The notes: generated by a model from the sequence alone, not told the origin. A stretch of DNA of 27,980 nucleotides from JAAYZK01 sp964535025 (GCA_964535025.1 CAZHRW010000109.1:1-27980); one strand, 5' to 3'. Counted from the first letter of the stretch, positions 1-7,261 are shown. A program made the numbers and translations.

Positions 1-181
1 TGCCGTACCCGCGGGCGGTCTCGATGTAGGTGCCGCCGCCGGCGAGGTACGTCTGGACGACCTCGGCGACGATATCCGTCGTGATCTCCAACTGGTGAAA
101 CCCGCCCAGGGCGAAGCGGCTGACGGTTTTGCCCAGGGTGGGCAGGTCGACCGTCGGCATCGTGGGCTGCGGCGTATTCAT
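1..181 (-). CDS. Aldo/keto reductase, N-terminal fragment (cut by window edge)
   Basis: Reverse-strand reading gives about 60 residues from an ATG at 179-181 and runs off the left edge. The peptide has the opening pattern of NADPH-dependent aldo/keto reductases: a short beta-hairpin ending in LGKTVSRFALGGFHQ, then a helix, then GGGTYIETARGYG, which matches the conserved G-x-x-x-x-D/E-T-A-x-x-YG strand that carries the first catalytic acid and tyrosine region. In most family members the residue before TA is Asp; here it is Glu. A GAGG lies about 8 bases upstream of the ATG. A second ATG at 158-160 is possible but less well placed. The catalytic Lys and His lie outside the window, so only the family, not the substrate, can be proposed. 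Confidence 0.62.
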   Translation of the reverse strand, partial: MNTPQPTMPTVDLPTLGKTVSRFALGGFHQLEITTDIVAEVVQTYLAGGGTYIETARGYG

Positions 182-235
182 GAGTGGGCCTCGTAAGTAT
201 CGGTCAGTATTCAATGATAGTCAGGCCGCGCACGG

Positions 236-280
236 ATCTGAAATCCGAAATCTGAGATTTGAGATCTCAGATTTGAGATG
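236..280. repeat. AT-rich palindromic intergenic island
   Basis: Inside high-GC DNA, between ftsY and the aldo/keto reductase gene, there is a purine/pyrimidine-biased patch with a perfect 11-base inverted repeat: AAATCTGAGAT at 248-258 and ATCTCAGATTT at 264-274, with loop TTGAG. The same patch has an 11-base direct repeat (AGATTTGAGAT at 255-265 and 269-279). It could fold as a hairpin downstream of ftsY, but no T-run follows on either strand, so a classical intrinsic terminator is not clearly supported. Its composition resembles the low-complexity intergenic repeats I associate with planctomycete genomes; that link is from memory, not from a search. Confidence 0.6.
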
Positions 281-344
281 TGCAATCGGATGTCCTGTAG
301 GCCGTCGTTGCCGTTAAATCCGAAGGTACCAATCCCATCGCAAC

Positions 345-1268
345 TCACTGGAACAGCGCCTCGACGAATGTTTCGGGATCGAACGGCTCGACGTCTTCGG
401 GCGTTTCGCCGACGCCGACGAACTTGACGGGGATGTTGATCTCCTTGCGGATGGCGATGACGATTCCGCCCTTGGCCGTGCCGTCCAGCTTGGCCAGGAA
501 GATGCCGGTCACGTCGATGGCGTCCTGGAACTTCTTGGCCTGCTCGATGGCGTTCTGGCCGGTGGTCGCGTCGAGAACGAGGATGACCTCGTGGGGCGCG
601 CCGGGGATCTTGCGGGCGACGACGTCGCGGATCTTGGTCAACTCGCGCATGAGGTTGGCCTGGGTATGGAGGCGTCCGGCGGTGTCGACCAGGAGGATGT
701 CGGCGCCGCGGGCGACGGCGGCGTCGCAGGCGTCGAAGACGACGGCCGCCGGGTCGGTGCCGCCGCGCTGCTTGATGATGTCCACGCCGAGCCGCTCGGA
801 CCAGATGGTCAACTGTTCCACGGCCGCGGCGCGGAACGTATCGGCCGCCGCGAGGCAGACCTTCTTGCCGCCGGTGTGGAAGGCGTGGGCGAGCTTGGCG
901 ACGGAGGTGGTCTTGCCCGTGCCGTTGACGCCGGCGACGAGGATGACCGTCGGGCCCGACTCGGCGAAACGGATCGACCGGTCCGCTTCGCCCCAGTAGC
1001 CGACGATCTCCTGCTTGAGGAAGGGGATCACCTCCTCGGCCGAGGCGATCTTCTTCTCCCGCCAGGCCTCCCGCAGGTCGTCGCAGATCTGCATGGCCGT
1101 CTTGACGCCGATATCGCCGGCGATGAGCGTCTCCTCCAGTTCATCCAGCAGGTCCTCGTCGATCTTGCGGCCGAACGGCAGCACCGACTGGACCGAGCGG
1201 ACGAACTTCTGGCGGGTCTTGGCCAGGCTGGCCGACAGTTTGTCGAAGGTCTTGCGGAAAAAGGCCAT
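345..1268 (-). CDS. ftsY: Signal recognition particle receptor FtsY
   Basis: This is the SRP receptor GTPase. It docks SRP-bound ribosomes at the membrane and hands membrane and secretory proteins to the translocon. The 307-residue protein has a short N-terminal helical domain (about 1-100), then the NG GTPase core: P-loop GVNGTGKTT at 113-121, DTFRAAA at 143-149, DTAGRL at 195-200, ATTGQ at 234-238, AKLDGTAKGG at 259-268 and the closing GVGE..DVEPFDP. The long acidic A domain of the E. coli protein is absent, as in many bacteria. The ATG at 1266-1268 is chosen because GGAG lies upstream and homology begins there; the frame continues open for 34 more codons upstream, but that sequence looks like intergenic repeat. 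It follows ribH and nusB on the same strand after a 235-base gap. Confidence 0.96.
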   Translation of the reverse strand: MAFFRKTFDKLSASLAKTRQKFVRSVQSVLPFGRKIDEDLLDELEETLIAGDIGVKTAMQICDDLREAWREKKIASAEEVIPFLKQEIVGYWGEADRSIRFAESGPTVILVAGVNGTGKTTSVAKLAHAFHTGGKKVCLAAADTFRAAAVEQLTIWSERLGVDIIKQRGGTDPAAVVFDACDAAVARGADILLVDTAGRLHTQANLMRELTKIRDVVARKIPGAPHEVILVLDATTGQNAIEQAKKFQDAIDVTGIFLAKLDGTAKGGIVIAIRKEINIPVKFVGVGETPEDVEPFDPETFVEALFQ

Positions 1269-1320
1269 GGGGGCTCCGGGCTTAGCGTGGTTTCCTGTGG
1301 GCTCCGCCGGGCGCGGCGGG

Positions 1321-1450
1321 AAACTCGAAATACGAAACAGGTCCCAGACGGCCAAACGGAAGACGCTCAAACAGCAGGGCTTGCCCGTCCAGAGGTTTGC
1401 TGTCTTTATCTGTTTGAGAGTTGTTTGGCATGTCGTGCTTCGGATTGCGT
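1321..1450. repeat. Intergenic repeat-like sequence between nusB and ftsY
   Basis: The 235-base gap between nusB and ftsY is unusually long for this compact operon. It holds a perfect 9-base inverted repeat, CTCAAACAG at 1366-1374 and CTGTTTGAG at 1410-1418, separated by 35 bases. To its left is a stretch that reads on the minus strand as TTTCGTATTTCGAG, a simple TTTCG-type repetition like that in the island at 236-280. Two minus-strand frames are open through it, but neither gives a recognisable protein. It is best described as a small intergenic repeat or its relic inserted in the operon. It might also fold in the nusB-ftsY transcript. Confidence 0.45.
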
Positions 1451-1503
1451 AGTTCCGCTCCGGTGCCTCGGCATTCGGACCACCGGCTCAAGGGGCAACC
1501 GTC

Positions 1504-1935
1504 TCAGGGGTCTTGCGTTGTCGGGGGTGCCTCGCCCGAGCGGTCGCGGACGATGGCGTCGAGGACGCCGTTGATGAACCGGGGGCTCTCGGTGGTGGAG
1601 AACTCCCTGGCCAGGCGGACGGCCTCGTGGATGACGACCTTCGGCGGCGCGTCGCCGGCGGCCAGTTCCCAGCAGGCCAGGCGGAGGATGCTGCGGTCCA
1701 CCACCGGCATACGGGGCACGTCCCAGTGGGTCGAGTGGGCCGCCACCAGCCGGTCGGCCTGCCGGCGGGCGGTCCAGGCGCCGCGGGTCATCCGCTCGGC
1801 GATGTCGAGCACCTCGATACTCTCGCGGCCTTCGCGGATGAACCCCAGGGCCAGGTCCATGGCGTCGTCGCCCTGGGCGTCCAGGCACGACAGCGCCTGC
1901 AGGGCCAGGCGGCGGGCGCGGTGGCGGTGCTTCAC
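1504..1935 (-). CDS. nusB: Transcription antitermination factor NusB
   Basis: NusB binds boxA RNA with NusE (ribosomal protein S10) and helps RNA polymerase read through rRNA operons. The 143-residue all-helical protein shows the family signatures: RARRLALQALSCLD near the N-terminus, then W..PRMPVVDRSILRLACWEL in the middle, and PPKVVIHEAVRLAREFS followed by SPRFINGVLDAI near the C-terminus, which is the RNA- and S10-binding face. The start codon is GTG at 1933-1935, supported by a GGAGAG about 8 bases upstream; length matches the family. It lies 15 bases downstream of ribH, an arrangement common in bacteria. Confidence 0.95.
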   Translation of the reverse strand: MKHRHRARRLALQALSCLDAQGDDAMDLALGFIREGRESIEVLDIAERMTRGAWTARRQADRLVAAHSTHWDVPRMPVVDRSILRLACWELAAGDAPPKVVIHEAVRLAREFSTTESPRFINGVLDAIVRDRSGEAPPTTQDP

Positions 1936-1950
1936 GGGCGCTCTCCGCGG

Positions 1951-2415
1951 CTACAACCGGGCCAGCAGGTTGGCCATCTCCAGCGCGGCCGCCGCCGCGT
2001 CGGCGCCCTTGTTGCCGCCCTTGGTGCCGGCCCGTTCGATGGCCTGCTCGAGGGTGTCGCAGGTCAGCACGCCGAAGATGCACGGCACGCCGGTGGCCAT
2101 CGACGCCTGCGCGACGCCCTTGGCCACTTCGGCGGCGACGTAGGTGTAATGGTCCGTCCCGCCGCGAATGACCGCGCCCAGGCAGATCACGGCGGCGTAG
2201 CCGCCGCTGTCGGCCAGCTTCTTGGCCACCAGGGGGATCTCAAAGCTGCCCGGGCTCCACACCACGTCGACCGCCTCGGCCGCCACGTCGTGGCGCGCGA
2301 GCATGTCCATCGCCCCGCCCAGCAGCTTGCTCGTGATGAACTCGTTGAACCGGCCCACGACGATCGCGAACCGCGCCGCCGCCGGGGCCACCAGTTTGCC
2401 TTCGTAGACCGCCAT
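1951..2415 (-). CDS. ribH: 6,7-dimethyl-8-ribityllumazine synthase
   Basis: RibH condenses 5-amino-6-ribitylaminouracil with 3,4-dihydroxybutanone 4-phosphate to form the direct precursor of riboflavin, usually in a cytoplasmic icosahedral or pentameric assembly. The 154-residue protein carries the expected substrate-binding segments: VVGRFNEFIT near the N-terminus, WSPGSFEIPLVAKKLA, GAVIRGGTDHYTYVA with the catalytic-loop His, and PCIFGVLTCDTLEQAIER plus AGTKGGNKGADAA. The ATG at 2413-2415 is preferred because AAGGAGT sits 7 bases upstream. Another in-frame ATG 24 bases upstream (2437-2439) has no such site and lies near the predicted transcription start. It heads the ribH-nusB-ftsY group. 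Confidence 0.96.
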   Translation of the reverse strand: MAVYEGKLVAPAAARFAIVVGRFNEFITSKLLGGAMDMLARHDVAAEAVDVVWSPGSFEIPLVAKKLADSGGYAAVICLGAVIRGGTDHYTYVAAEVAKGVAQASMATGVPCIFGVLTCDTLEQAIERAGTKGGNKGADAAAAALEMANLLARL

Positions 2416-2448
2416 CGCCCGACTCCTTGTGTTGTCCATGAGCCCCGT

Positions 2449-2477
2449 ATGATAGGGTGGGGTCGCCGATGTGACAA
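2449..2477 (-). promoter_or_regulatory. Sigma-70-like promoter of ribH-nusB-ftsY
   Basis: On the minus strand TTGTCA (2472-2477, 5 of 6 matches to the -35 consensus) is followed after exactly 17 bases by TATCAT (2449-2454, 5 of 6 to the -10 consensus). The predicted start near 2442 leaves a leader of about 27 bases containing the AAGGAGT of ribH. It sits wholly within the short gap between the end of the neighbouring gene and ribH. Confidence 0.62.
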
Positions 2478-2485
2478 GGCGCCGC

Positions 2486-3043
2486 TCAGGCGCGCCGGTC
2501 GAGGCGGCGCCCGGCCGGGGGCGTTTCCTCGCTCGGCGGGTCCATCGCGCGGCCGCGGTGGAGCGAGAGGATCAGCTCCACTTCGCCGACGGGCATCCCC
2601 AGTTCGCGCGCGATCGTCACGGCGTCCTGGCCGTCGGCGGCGCGGCGGCAGATCTCCGCGTGGGCCGGATCGAGCGGCTCGCCGTCATCGAGATCCGCCT
2701 CGCCCGCTCCCTGCCGCAGGGCCGCGAGCTTGGCGTCGGCCTCCTGGATGGCGTGCTGGAGCTTGGCGAAACGCGTGTCGATCTGGCCGCAGATCTCCCG
2801 GGAGACCTCCTCCAGGTGGACCATCAGCTCCTCGATGTCGTCCCGGGCCTGCTCGATCCGCCGCTGGTTGTGCAGCCGTCCCTGCAGGCCGGCACGCGAC
2901 TCGGCCGACGCGGGCCGGCGCTTCGTGCGGGCGCGACGCAGGAACAGGGTCGCGAGGATCAGCACCACCCCGAAGATCACCCACGTCTGCGGGTTGATCT
3001 CCGCCAGGACCGGCAGCGTCGAGATGGGGGCGAGCGCGTGCAT
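2486..3043 (-). CDS. Membrane-anchored coiled-coil protein with C-terminal HTH (DUF6115-like)
   Basis: The 185-residue protein has a single hydrophobic helix at about 20-36 (WVIFGVVLILATLFL), immediately followed by a basic stretch, so the bulk should be cytoplasmic. Residues about 60-112 are charged and heptad-like, suggesting a coiled coil. Residues about 128-163 (ICRRAADGQDAVTIARELGM then VGEVELILSLHR) look like a sigma-region-4-style helix-turn-helix, as in small DUF6115/DUF2802-type proteins. Function is unknown. The start is the ATG at 3041-3043, 8 bases after the larC stop; no good ribosome site is visible, so translation may be coupled to larC. The frame is open further upstream inside larC, but that part is a shadow of larC. 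Confidence 0.72.
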   Translation of the reverse strand: MHALAPISTLPVLAEINPQTWVIFGVVLILATLFLRRARTKRRPASAESRAGLQGRLHNQRRIEQARDDIEELMVHLEEVSREICGQIDTRFAKLQHAIQEADAKLAALRQGAGEADLDDGEPLDPAHAEICRRAADGQDAVTIARELGMPVGEVELILSLHRGRAMDPPSEETPPAGRRLDRRA

Positions 3044-3051
3044 GGTGGCGG

Positions 3052-4254
3052 TCAGGGTGCCTGTTCCTCGCGGGCGGCCAGTGCGGCTGCCTGGACCTGG
3101 CGGATCGGCACGTGATGGGCCGTCGCGGCACGGGCGCAGTCGTCGAACTCCGGCGCGGCGGTGTACGTCTGCCCCCCGCGGCCGGAGAGCTTCACCCGCA
3201 CGGGGCCGTACGCGGTCTCGACCGTCACGGTCGTGCGCTGGAGTTTCGTGCGGGCGCACGCGTGGCGGCGGACGCCGATCGTCGTCGTCTCGCGCAGCAG
3301 CAGTTCCTCCAGCCGTTCGACGTCCGCCGGACGGCACAGGACGCCCACCTGCAACGCCGGGCGGGATTTCTTCATCGTCATCGGCGTCGCCCAGGCATCG
3401 AGCGCCCCGGCCTCCAGCAGCAGCCCCAGCACCGCGCCGATCAGTTCGCCGGAGGTGTCGTCGACGTTGGCGGCCAGCTCGACGACGGTGTCGGCGGTGG
3501 TCTCGTCGCCGTCGCGACCGACGAAGACGCGGAGCATGTTGATCCGCCCTTCATCGTCGCGACTGCCGGCGCCGTAGCCGATCGCGTCGACCGCCAGTGG
3601 CGGCAGCGGGCCGAACGCGTCGGCCAGCGTCGTGAGGATCGCGGCGCCGGTGGGTGTGCACAGCTCGCCGACGGCGTCGCTCGCGGCGATCGCGCCGGCG
3701 CGCATCAGTTCGGCCGTCGCCGGCGCCGGGACCGGCAGGACGCCGTGCGCGCAATGGATCGTGCCCCGGCCCATCGGGATCGGCGAGGCGACGATCCGCT
3801 CGACGTTCAACTGCTCCATCGCCAGCACCGCGCCGGCGATGTCGACGATGCTGTCGACGGCGCCGACCTCGTGGAAGTGGATCGCCTCGACGGTCGTGTT
3901 GTGCACCTTCGCCTCGGCGGCGGCCAACCGGCGGAAGATCCGGCGGATGCGGTCGTCGACCCGCCGCGGATAGCCGGCGGCGTCGAGCAGCGCGAAGATG
4001 TCCGGGAGGTTCCGCCCGTGGTGATGGTGATGAGGGTGATGGTGCTCGGCGGGCGGCTCATCCAGCGCGACGGTGAACAGCGTCCCGGCGATTGTGCCGC
4101 GGGTGACGTGATCGGCGGCGAGGGTGTAGCCGTCCAGCGGCAGACGGCCGAGCTGCTCGCGGAGCTCGCCCAGCGCGGCGCCCGCATCCAGCAGGCCCGC
4201 GACGATCATGTCCCCGGCGGCGCCGCCGAAGCAGTCGAAATACGCGGTGGTCAT
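3052..4254 (-). CDS. larC: Nickel-pincer cofactor biosynthesis protein LarC
   Basis: LarC is the CTP-dependent nickel insertase that completes the pincer cofactor (pyridinium-3,5-bisthiocarboxylic acid mononucleotide nickel) of lactate racemase-type enzymes. The 400-residue protein starts AYFDCFGGAAGDMIVAGLLDAG, typical of the family, and includes HFHEVGAVDSIVDIAGAV, GTIHCAHGVLPVPAPATAEL, GELCTPTGAAIL and NVDDTSGELIGAVLGLLLEAGALDAW. Residues 70-80 form a His-rich loop (EHHHPHHHHHG) that probably binds nickel. It is one continuous frame, unlike the Lactobacillus gene, which needs a programmed frameshift. larB, larE and larA are not in the window. The ATG at 4252-4254 starts at the homology boundary; there is no Shine-Dalgarno sequence, consistent with the leaderless promoter listed separately. 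Confidence 0.93.
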   Translation of the reverse strand: MTTAYFDCFGGAAGDMIVAGLLDAGAALGELREQLGRLPLDGYTLAADHVTRGTIAGTLFTVALDEPPAEHHHPHHHHHGRNLPDIFALLDAAGYPRRVDDRIRRIFRRLAAAEAKVHNTTVEAIHFHEVGAVDSIVDIAGAVLAMEQLNVERIVASPIPMGRGTIHCAHGVLPVPAPATAELMRAGAIAASDAVGELCTPTGAAILTTLADAFGPLPPLAVDAIGYGAGSRDDEGRINMLRVFVGRDGDETTADTVVELAANVDDTSGELIGAVLGLLLEAGALDAWATPMTMKKSRPALQVGVLCRPADVERLEELLLRETTTIGVRRHACARTKLQRTTVTVETAYGPVRVKLSGRGGQTYTAAPEFDDCARAATAHHVPIRQVQAAALAAREEQAP

Positions 4255-4261
4255 GGCGCTG

Positions 4262-4290
4262 AGTGTAGGAGGGCCGCGCGGCGAATGCAA
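4262..4290 (-). promoter_or_regulatory. Candidate promoter giving a leaderless larC mRNA
   Basis: On the minus strand TTGCAT (4285-4290), a 17-base spacer and TACACT (4262-4267, 4 of 6 to the -10 consensus) precede the larC ATG by only 7 bases. Transcription would start at or next to the A of the ATG. The -35 box is weak (only TTG matches). The absence of a ribosome-binding site before larC fits the leaderless reading. Confidence 0.4.
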
Positions 4291-4356
4291 GGCCGCCGGC
4301 GCGGCGGCGCGGCGGGTCAGGCGGTTTTCGGCCCGGGCGACGGATGGGGGCCGGCT

Positions 4357-5055
4357 CTACCGCGCGGCACCTTGCGGCTCGTCCGCACGCGAAGGCGTCA
4401 TCAGTCTAACCGACGTGGCGGCAGGTGCTTCCAGACGCCTGGCCGGAACGCCCACCACCGTCGTGACCGGCTCGACATCCCGCAGGACCACCGCGCCGGC
4501 CCCCACGGTGCTGTGGCGGCCGATCGTGACGCACTGGATCACCGTCGCGCCGATGCCCACGAACGCCAGGTCCTCCACGATCACGCGGCCGGCCAGGCGC
4601 GCGCCGGGGCAGATGTGGGCGGCGCGACCGAGGAACGATTCGTGATCGACGATGCTGGCGGTATTGATGATGCAACTGTCGCTCACGCGGCAGTGCGCGC
4701 AAATCACGGCGCCGGCGGCAACAACAATGTTTCGACCCAGGCGGACCGTGTCGGCGACGGAGGCCTTGGGATGGATGGCGTTGATGAGGCTCAAGCCCTG
4801 ACTGGTCAAGAGCTTGGCGTAGCGGTCCCGCGTAGCGTTGTCGCCGATGGCCACGACGGCCGCGTCGATGCCCAGGCGCCGTCGCAACTGGGGGATGTCC
4901 GGCAGGCTGCCCAGGACGCGGAGGCCGTCCACCGTACGGCCGCGCAGCGAGGGGTTGCTGTCGATGAATCCGACCGGGTCGGTTCGGTGGGCCTGGCGAA
5001 GGATGTCCAGCACCACCCGGCCGTGGCCTCCTGCCCCAACGATGACTGTGCCCAT
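4357..5055 (-). CDS. NeuD/PglD-family sugar O- or N-acyltransferase (hexapeptide repeat)
   Basis: The 232-residue protein begins TVIVGAGGHGRVVLDIL, the Rossmann-like nucleotide-sugar-binding domain of the NeuD/PglD/PerB group. It continues into a left-handed beta-helix of hexapeptide repeats from about residue 100 (for example LGRNIVVAAGAVICAHC, SCIINTASIVDHESFLG, AAHICPGARLAG, LAFVGIGATVIQCVTIG, STVGAGAVVLRDV) and ends VTTVVGVPARRL. The His in IVDHE is the likely catalytic base. Such enzymes move acetyl or other acyl groups from CoA to amino or hydroxyl groups of surface sugars. GGAAGGA lies upstream of the ATG at 5053-5055. It is divergent from the polysaccharide-export genes to its right, which suggests a role in surface glycan modification; the exact acceptor is unknown. 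Confidence 0.85.
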   Translation of the reverse strand: MGTVIVGAGGHGRVVLDILRQAHRTDPVGFIDSNPSLRGRTVDGLRVLGSLPDIPQLRRRLGIDAAVVAIGDNATRDRYAKLLTSQGLSLINAIHPKASVADTVRLGRNIVVAAGAVICAHCRVSDSCIINTASIVDHESFLGRAAHICPGARLAGRVIVEDLAFVGIGATVIQCVTIGRHSTVGAGAVVLRDVEPVTTVVGVPARRLEAPAATSVRLMTPSRADEPQGAAR

Positions 5056-5585
5056 GGGAATCCTTCCGCAAGGGAACTGTGTTGTTTCACGTATGCGTAT
5101 CGACGAACTCACGAGAGAATCTTTAGGAAAACGCCCGTTGGCGCCGCCGGCCGGGCGGACCGTATCCCGTTAGTTTGGATGAAGATGCGACATGGTCCTG
5201 CCGATAGTTAACAACAGTTCAGGACGCCGAACGGATCGGTGGCGCAACCGCCGCGGCATCGGCCGGCGACGGCGGCGCATCGGGCGACGTTTCATAGGTC
5301 CCTGTAGGGCAACCGGATGGTTTCGCTATCGGCTCGACAGCGAGAACGGCTGTAGAATCCGTTTGTATTGAAGGGCTGGAACTGATAGCATGCCCCAATC
5401 TGTCACCTGTCCGTTCAGACAGCGCTCACCGGTGGCAGAGGCTCAGGCATGGATCGGCCTGGCGCCACAGGCGACAGGCCGGAGGACATGGGACGAACTC
5501 GAACGTGCGCGAACCGACATCCGTGTTTGGAAGTACAACAAGGCAATAGGTCTAGCGCCCTTTCACGGGCATCGAGGTTAAGCCA
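5056..5585. other. 530-base divergent intergenic region before the export operon
   Basis: This gap separates the minus-strand acyltransferase from the plus-strand export operon and should hold both promoters. A plus-strand TAGAAT at 5352-5357 is a good -10 match but lacks a clear -35. A 63-codon frame (ATG at 5390, stop at 5579-5581) is open but shows no recognisable domain and no good ribosome-binding site, so it is not called as a gene. The stretch from 5399 to 5480 contains a strong hairpin, listed separately. A short GCCC/GGGC hairpin (5557-5570) precedes the GAGG used by the first operon gene. The region may be a long structured leader. Confidence 0.5.
5455..5481 (+). promoter_or_regulatory. 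Stem-loop in the probable leader of the export operon
   Basis: The arms CGGCCTG (5455-5461) and CAGGCCG (5475-5481) pair perfectly. After a single G/A mismatch the inner arms CGCC (5463-5466) and GGCG (5470-5473) pair around loop ACA, giving 11 pairs in total. No T-run follows, so it is more likely a leader structure than a terminator. It does not match a riboswitch class that I recognise. Confidence 0.4.
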
Positions 5586-7199
5586 GTGACTCGAACGATG
5601 AAACGCAACGCTCATCATCTGTGGGGGGGGCTGCTGTTGATCTGCCTGGTCACCACGGGATGCCGCAACGCCTGGAACCCGTTCGTCTGGCACGCCTGGC
5701 TCAACCCGGCCAAGACGATCGCGGTCTCCGACGACGAGGTGGATCTGGTCGCGATCTTCGACCACGTCGACCCGATGGAGGATTACCACGAGGTCTATCC
5801 CCATTCCGAACCCCCGACGTCGGCGGACCTGGTGTGGTCGGAGGACGACTACGTCGTCAGCCCGGCCGACGTGCTGAACATCACCGTGCAGGACCTCCAT
5901 GCCGAGGGCGCTGAGGCGCTTCTGCAGCGCGTGGTCTCCAACGCCGGCTACGTCGACATGCCTTACCTGCCGGACCGCATCGACGTCGCCGGACTCACCC
6001 CCTACCAGGTGGCCGAGCGGCTCCGCGACGCCTATCAACCCGACTATCTGCTGAACCCCGTGGTCAACGTCGAGGCGGTGCTCAAGCAGGAGAGCCTCTT
6101 CAGCGTCAGCGGCGCGGTGCAGCGGCCGAACCGCTACGAGATTCCCCGGCGCGAGTTCCGCCTGCTGGAGGCGTTGGCCCTGGCCGGCGACGTGAGTCAG
6201 CCGGGGCTGGAATACGTCTACGTGATCCGCCAGAGCGACAAGGCCCGTCGGATGCTCCGCCGTCGCGACGGGCAGATCGTGCGGCCTGAGGGTCCGGTGC
6301 CCGCCACGCCGGCGGACCTGCCGGCGCTGCCGGGGCTGGACGATGCCCCGGCCGAGCCGGCGGCGCCGTCGACCACCGACGAGGCGTTGGAAGCGGAACT
6401 GCGGCAGTTCATGCCCGGCGCCGAGACGACCGAACCGGTGGCCCCGCCTCAAACGCCGGACACGCCGCCGGCGACGGCGCCGACCGAGGCCCAGACGGCC
6501 CCGGCGCCGACCTCGACGCCCACCGCCGCCGAGATGATCGAATCGGAACTGCTGCGGCTGCAGGAGGCCATGGCGCCCGGCGAGCCCGAGCCGACCACGC
6601 GGCCGGTCAAGCCGAGCGAGACCGCCGAGAGCGCCGCGACGACGACGCCCGACGACCCCTTCGGATGGGCCCAGGCGGACCTGTCCGACCTGGCGCGAAT
6701 CATCGTGATCGACCTGGAGGCCCTCAAGGAGGGCGATCCGCGACAGAACATCGTGATCCGCGATGGCGACACCGTCATCGTCCCGCCGCTGGAGATCGGG
6801 CGGTTCTACGTGATGGGCGAGGTGGTCCGCCCCGGCCCGTACGACCTGACCGGTCAGCGGATGACCGTGAAGATGGCGATCGCATCGGCCTACGGCCTCA
6901 ACGAGATCGCCTGGCCCTCCAACAGCCTGCTGGTCCGCCGGATCGGCACGAACCAGGAACTGCGGATCCCCATCCGCCTGGATCGGATCCTGGCCGGCAA
7001 GGACCCGGAGATCCTCCTGAAGCCCGATGACGTCATCATGGTCGGCACGCACATCGCCTCGCCGTTCCTGGCCGTGCTTCGAAACTCCTTCCGCATGACC
7101 TACGGGTTCGGGTTCATCTACGACCGGAACTTCGCGGAGAAGAACTTCGGCGGCTACAACACGATCGACGACGTGATGGGCGATTTGTTCAGTTTTTGA
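5586..7199 (+). CDS. Wza-like polysaccharide export lipoprotein with SLBB domains
   Basis: This is a probable outer-membrane export channel subunit of the Wza/OPX group. The N-terminus has a hydrophobic segment (about 12-24) ending in the lipobox LVTTGC with Cys 26, so it should be a lipoprotein. Residues about 88-165 form the Poly_export domain (DYVVSPADVLNITV, then a helix and LLNPVVNVEA). The first SLBB domain begins at about 170 (FSVSGAVQRPNRYEI) and another at about 405 (GRFYVMGEVVRPGPYDL). Residues about 235-360 are a Pro/Ala/Thr/Glu-rich low-complexity stretch that seems to interrupt the first SLBB domain. The GTG start at 5586 is chosen because GAGG lies 8 bases upstream; the ATG at 5598 also works. 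It is first in the operon with exosortase, TPR and Wzc-like genes. Confidence 0.88.
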   Translation: MTRTMKRNAHHLWGGLLLICLVTTGCRNAWNPFVWHAWLNPAKTIAVSDDEVDLVAIFDHVDPMEDYHEVYPHSEPPTSADLVWSEDDYVVSPADVLNITVQDLHAEGAEALLQRVVSNAGYVDMPYLPDRIDVAGLTPYQVAERLRDAYQPDYLLNPVVNVEAVLKQESLFSVSGAVQRPNRYEIPRREFRLLEALALAGDVSQPGLEYVYVIRQSDKARRMLRRRDGQIVRPEGPVPATPADLPALPGLDDAPAEPAAPSTTDEALEAELRQFMPGAETTEPVAPPQTPDTPPATAPTEAQTAPAPTSTPTAAEMIESELLRLQEAMAPGEPEPTTRPVKPSETAESAATTTPDDPFGWAQADLSDLARIIVIDLEALKEGDPRQNIVIRDGDTVIVPPLEIGRFYVMGEVVRPGPYDLTGQRMTVKMAIASAYGLNEIAWPSNSLLVRRIGTNQELRIPIRLDRILAGKDPEILLKPDDVIMVGTHIASPFLAVLRNSFRMTYGFGFIYDRNFAEKNFGGYNTIDDVMGDLFSF

Positions 7200-7261
7200 T
7201 GCGTCGTTGCCTACGGGACGAATCTGGGTCCCAACGTCCGGAGGGTGGTGTTTATCCCGCG

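Noticed and set aside
1282..1491. 69-codon minus-strand frame between nusB and ftsY
   Set aside because: The sequence resembles intergenic repeat, there is no domain, and it lies across the inverted repeat.
3112..5211. Plus-strand frame of 699 codons across larC and the acyltransferase gene
   Set aside because: Antisense to two well-supported genes and of low-complexity composition.
5556..5568. 13-base match to a tRNA-Glu anticodon arm (CGCCCTTTCACGG)
   Set aside because: The D arm, T arm and acceptor stem are not present around it, so it is not a tRNA. A chance match or a very small relic cannot be told apart.
5390..5581. 63-codon plus-strand frame before the export operon
   Set aside because: No convincing ribosome site, no recognisable domain, and it overlaps the leader hairpin. 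It could still be a leader peptide.
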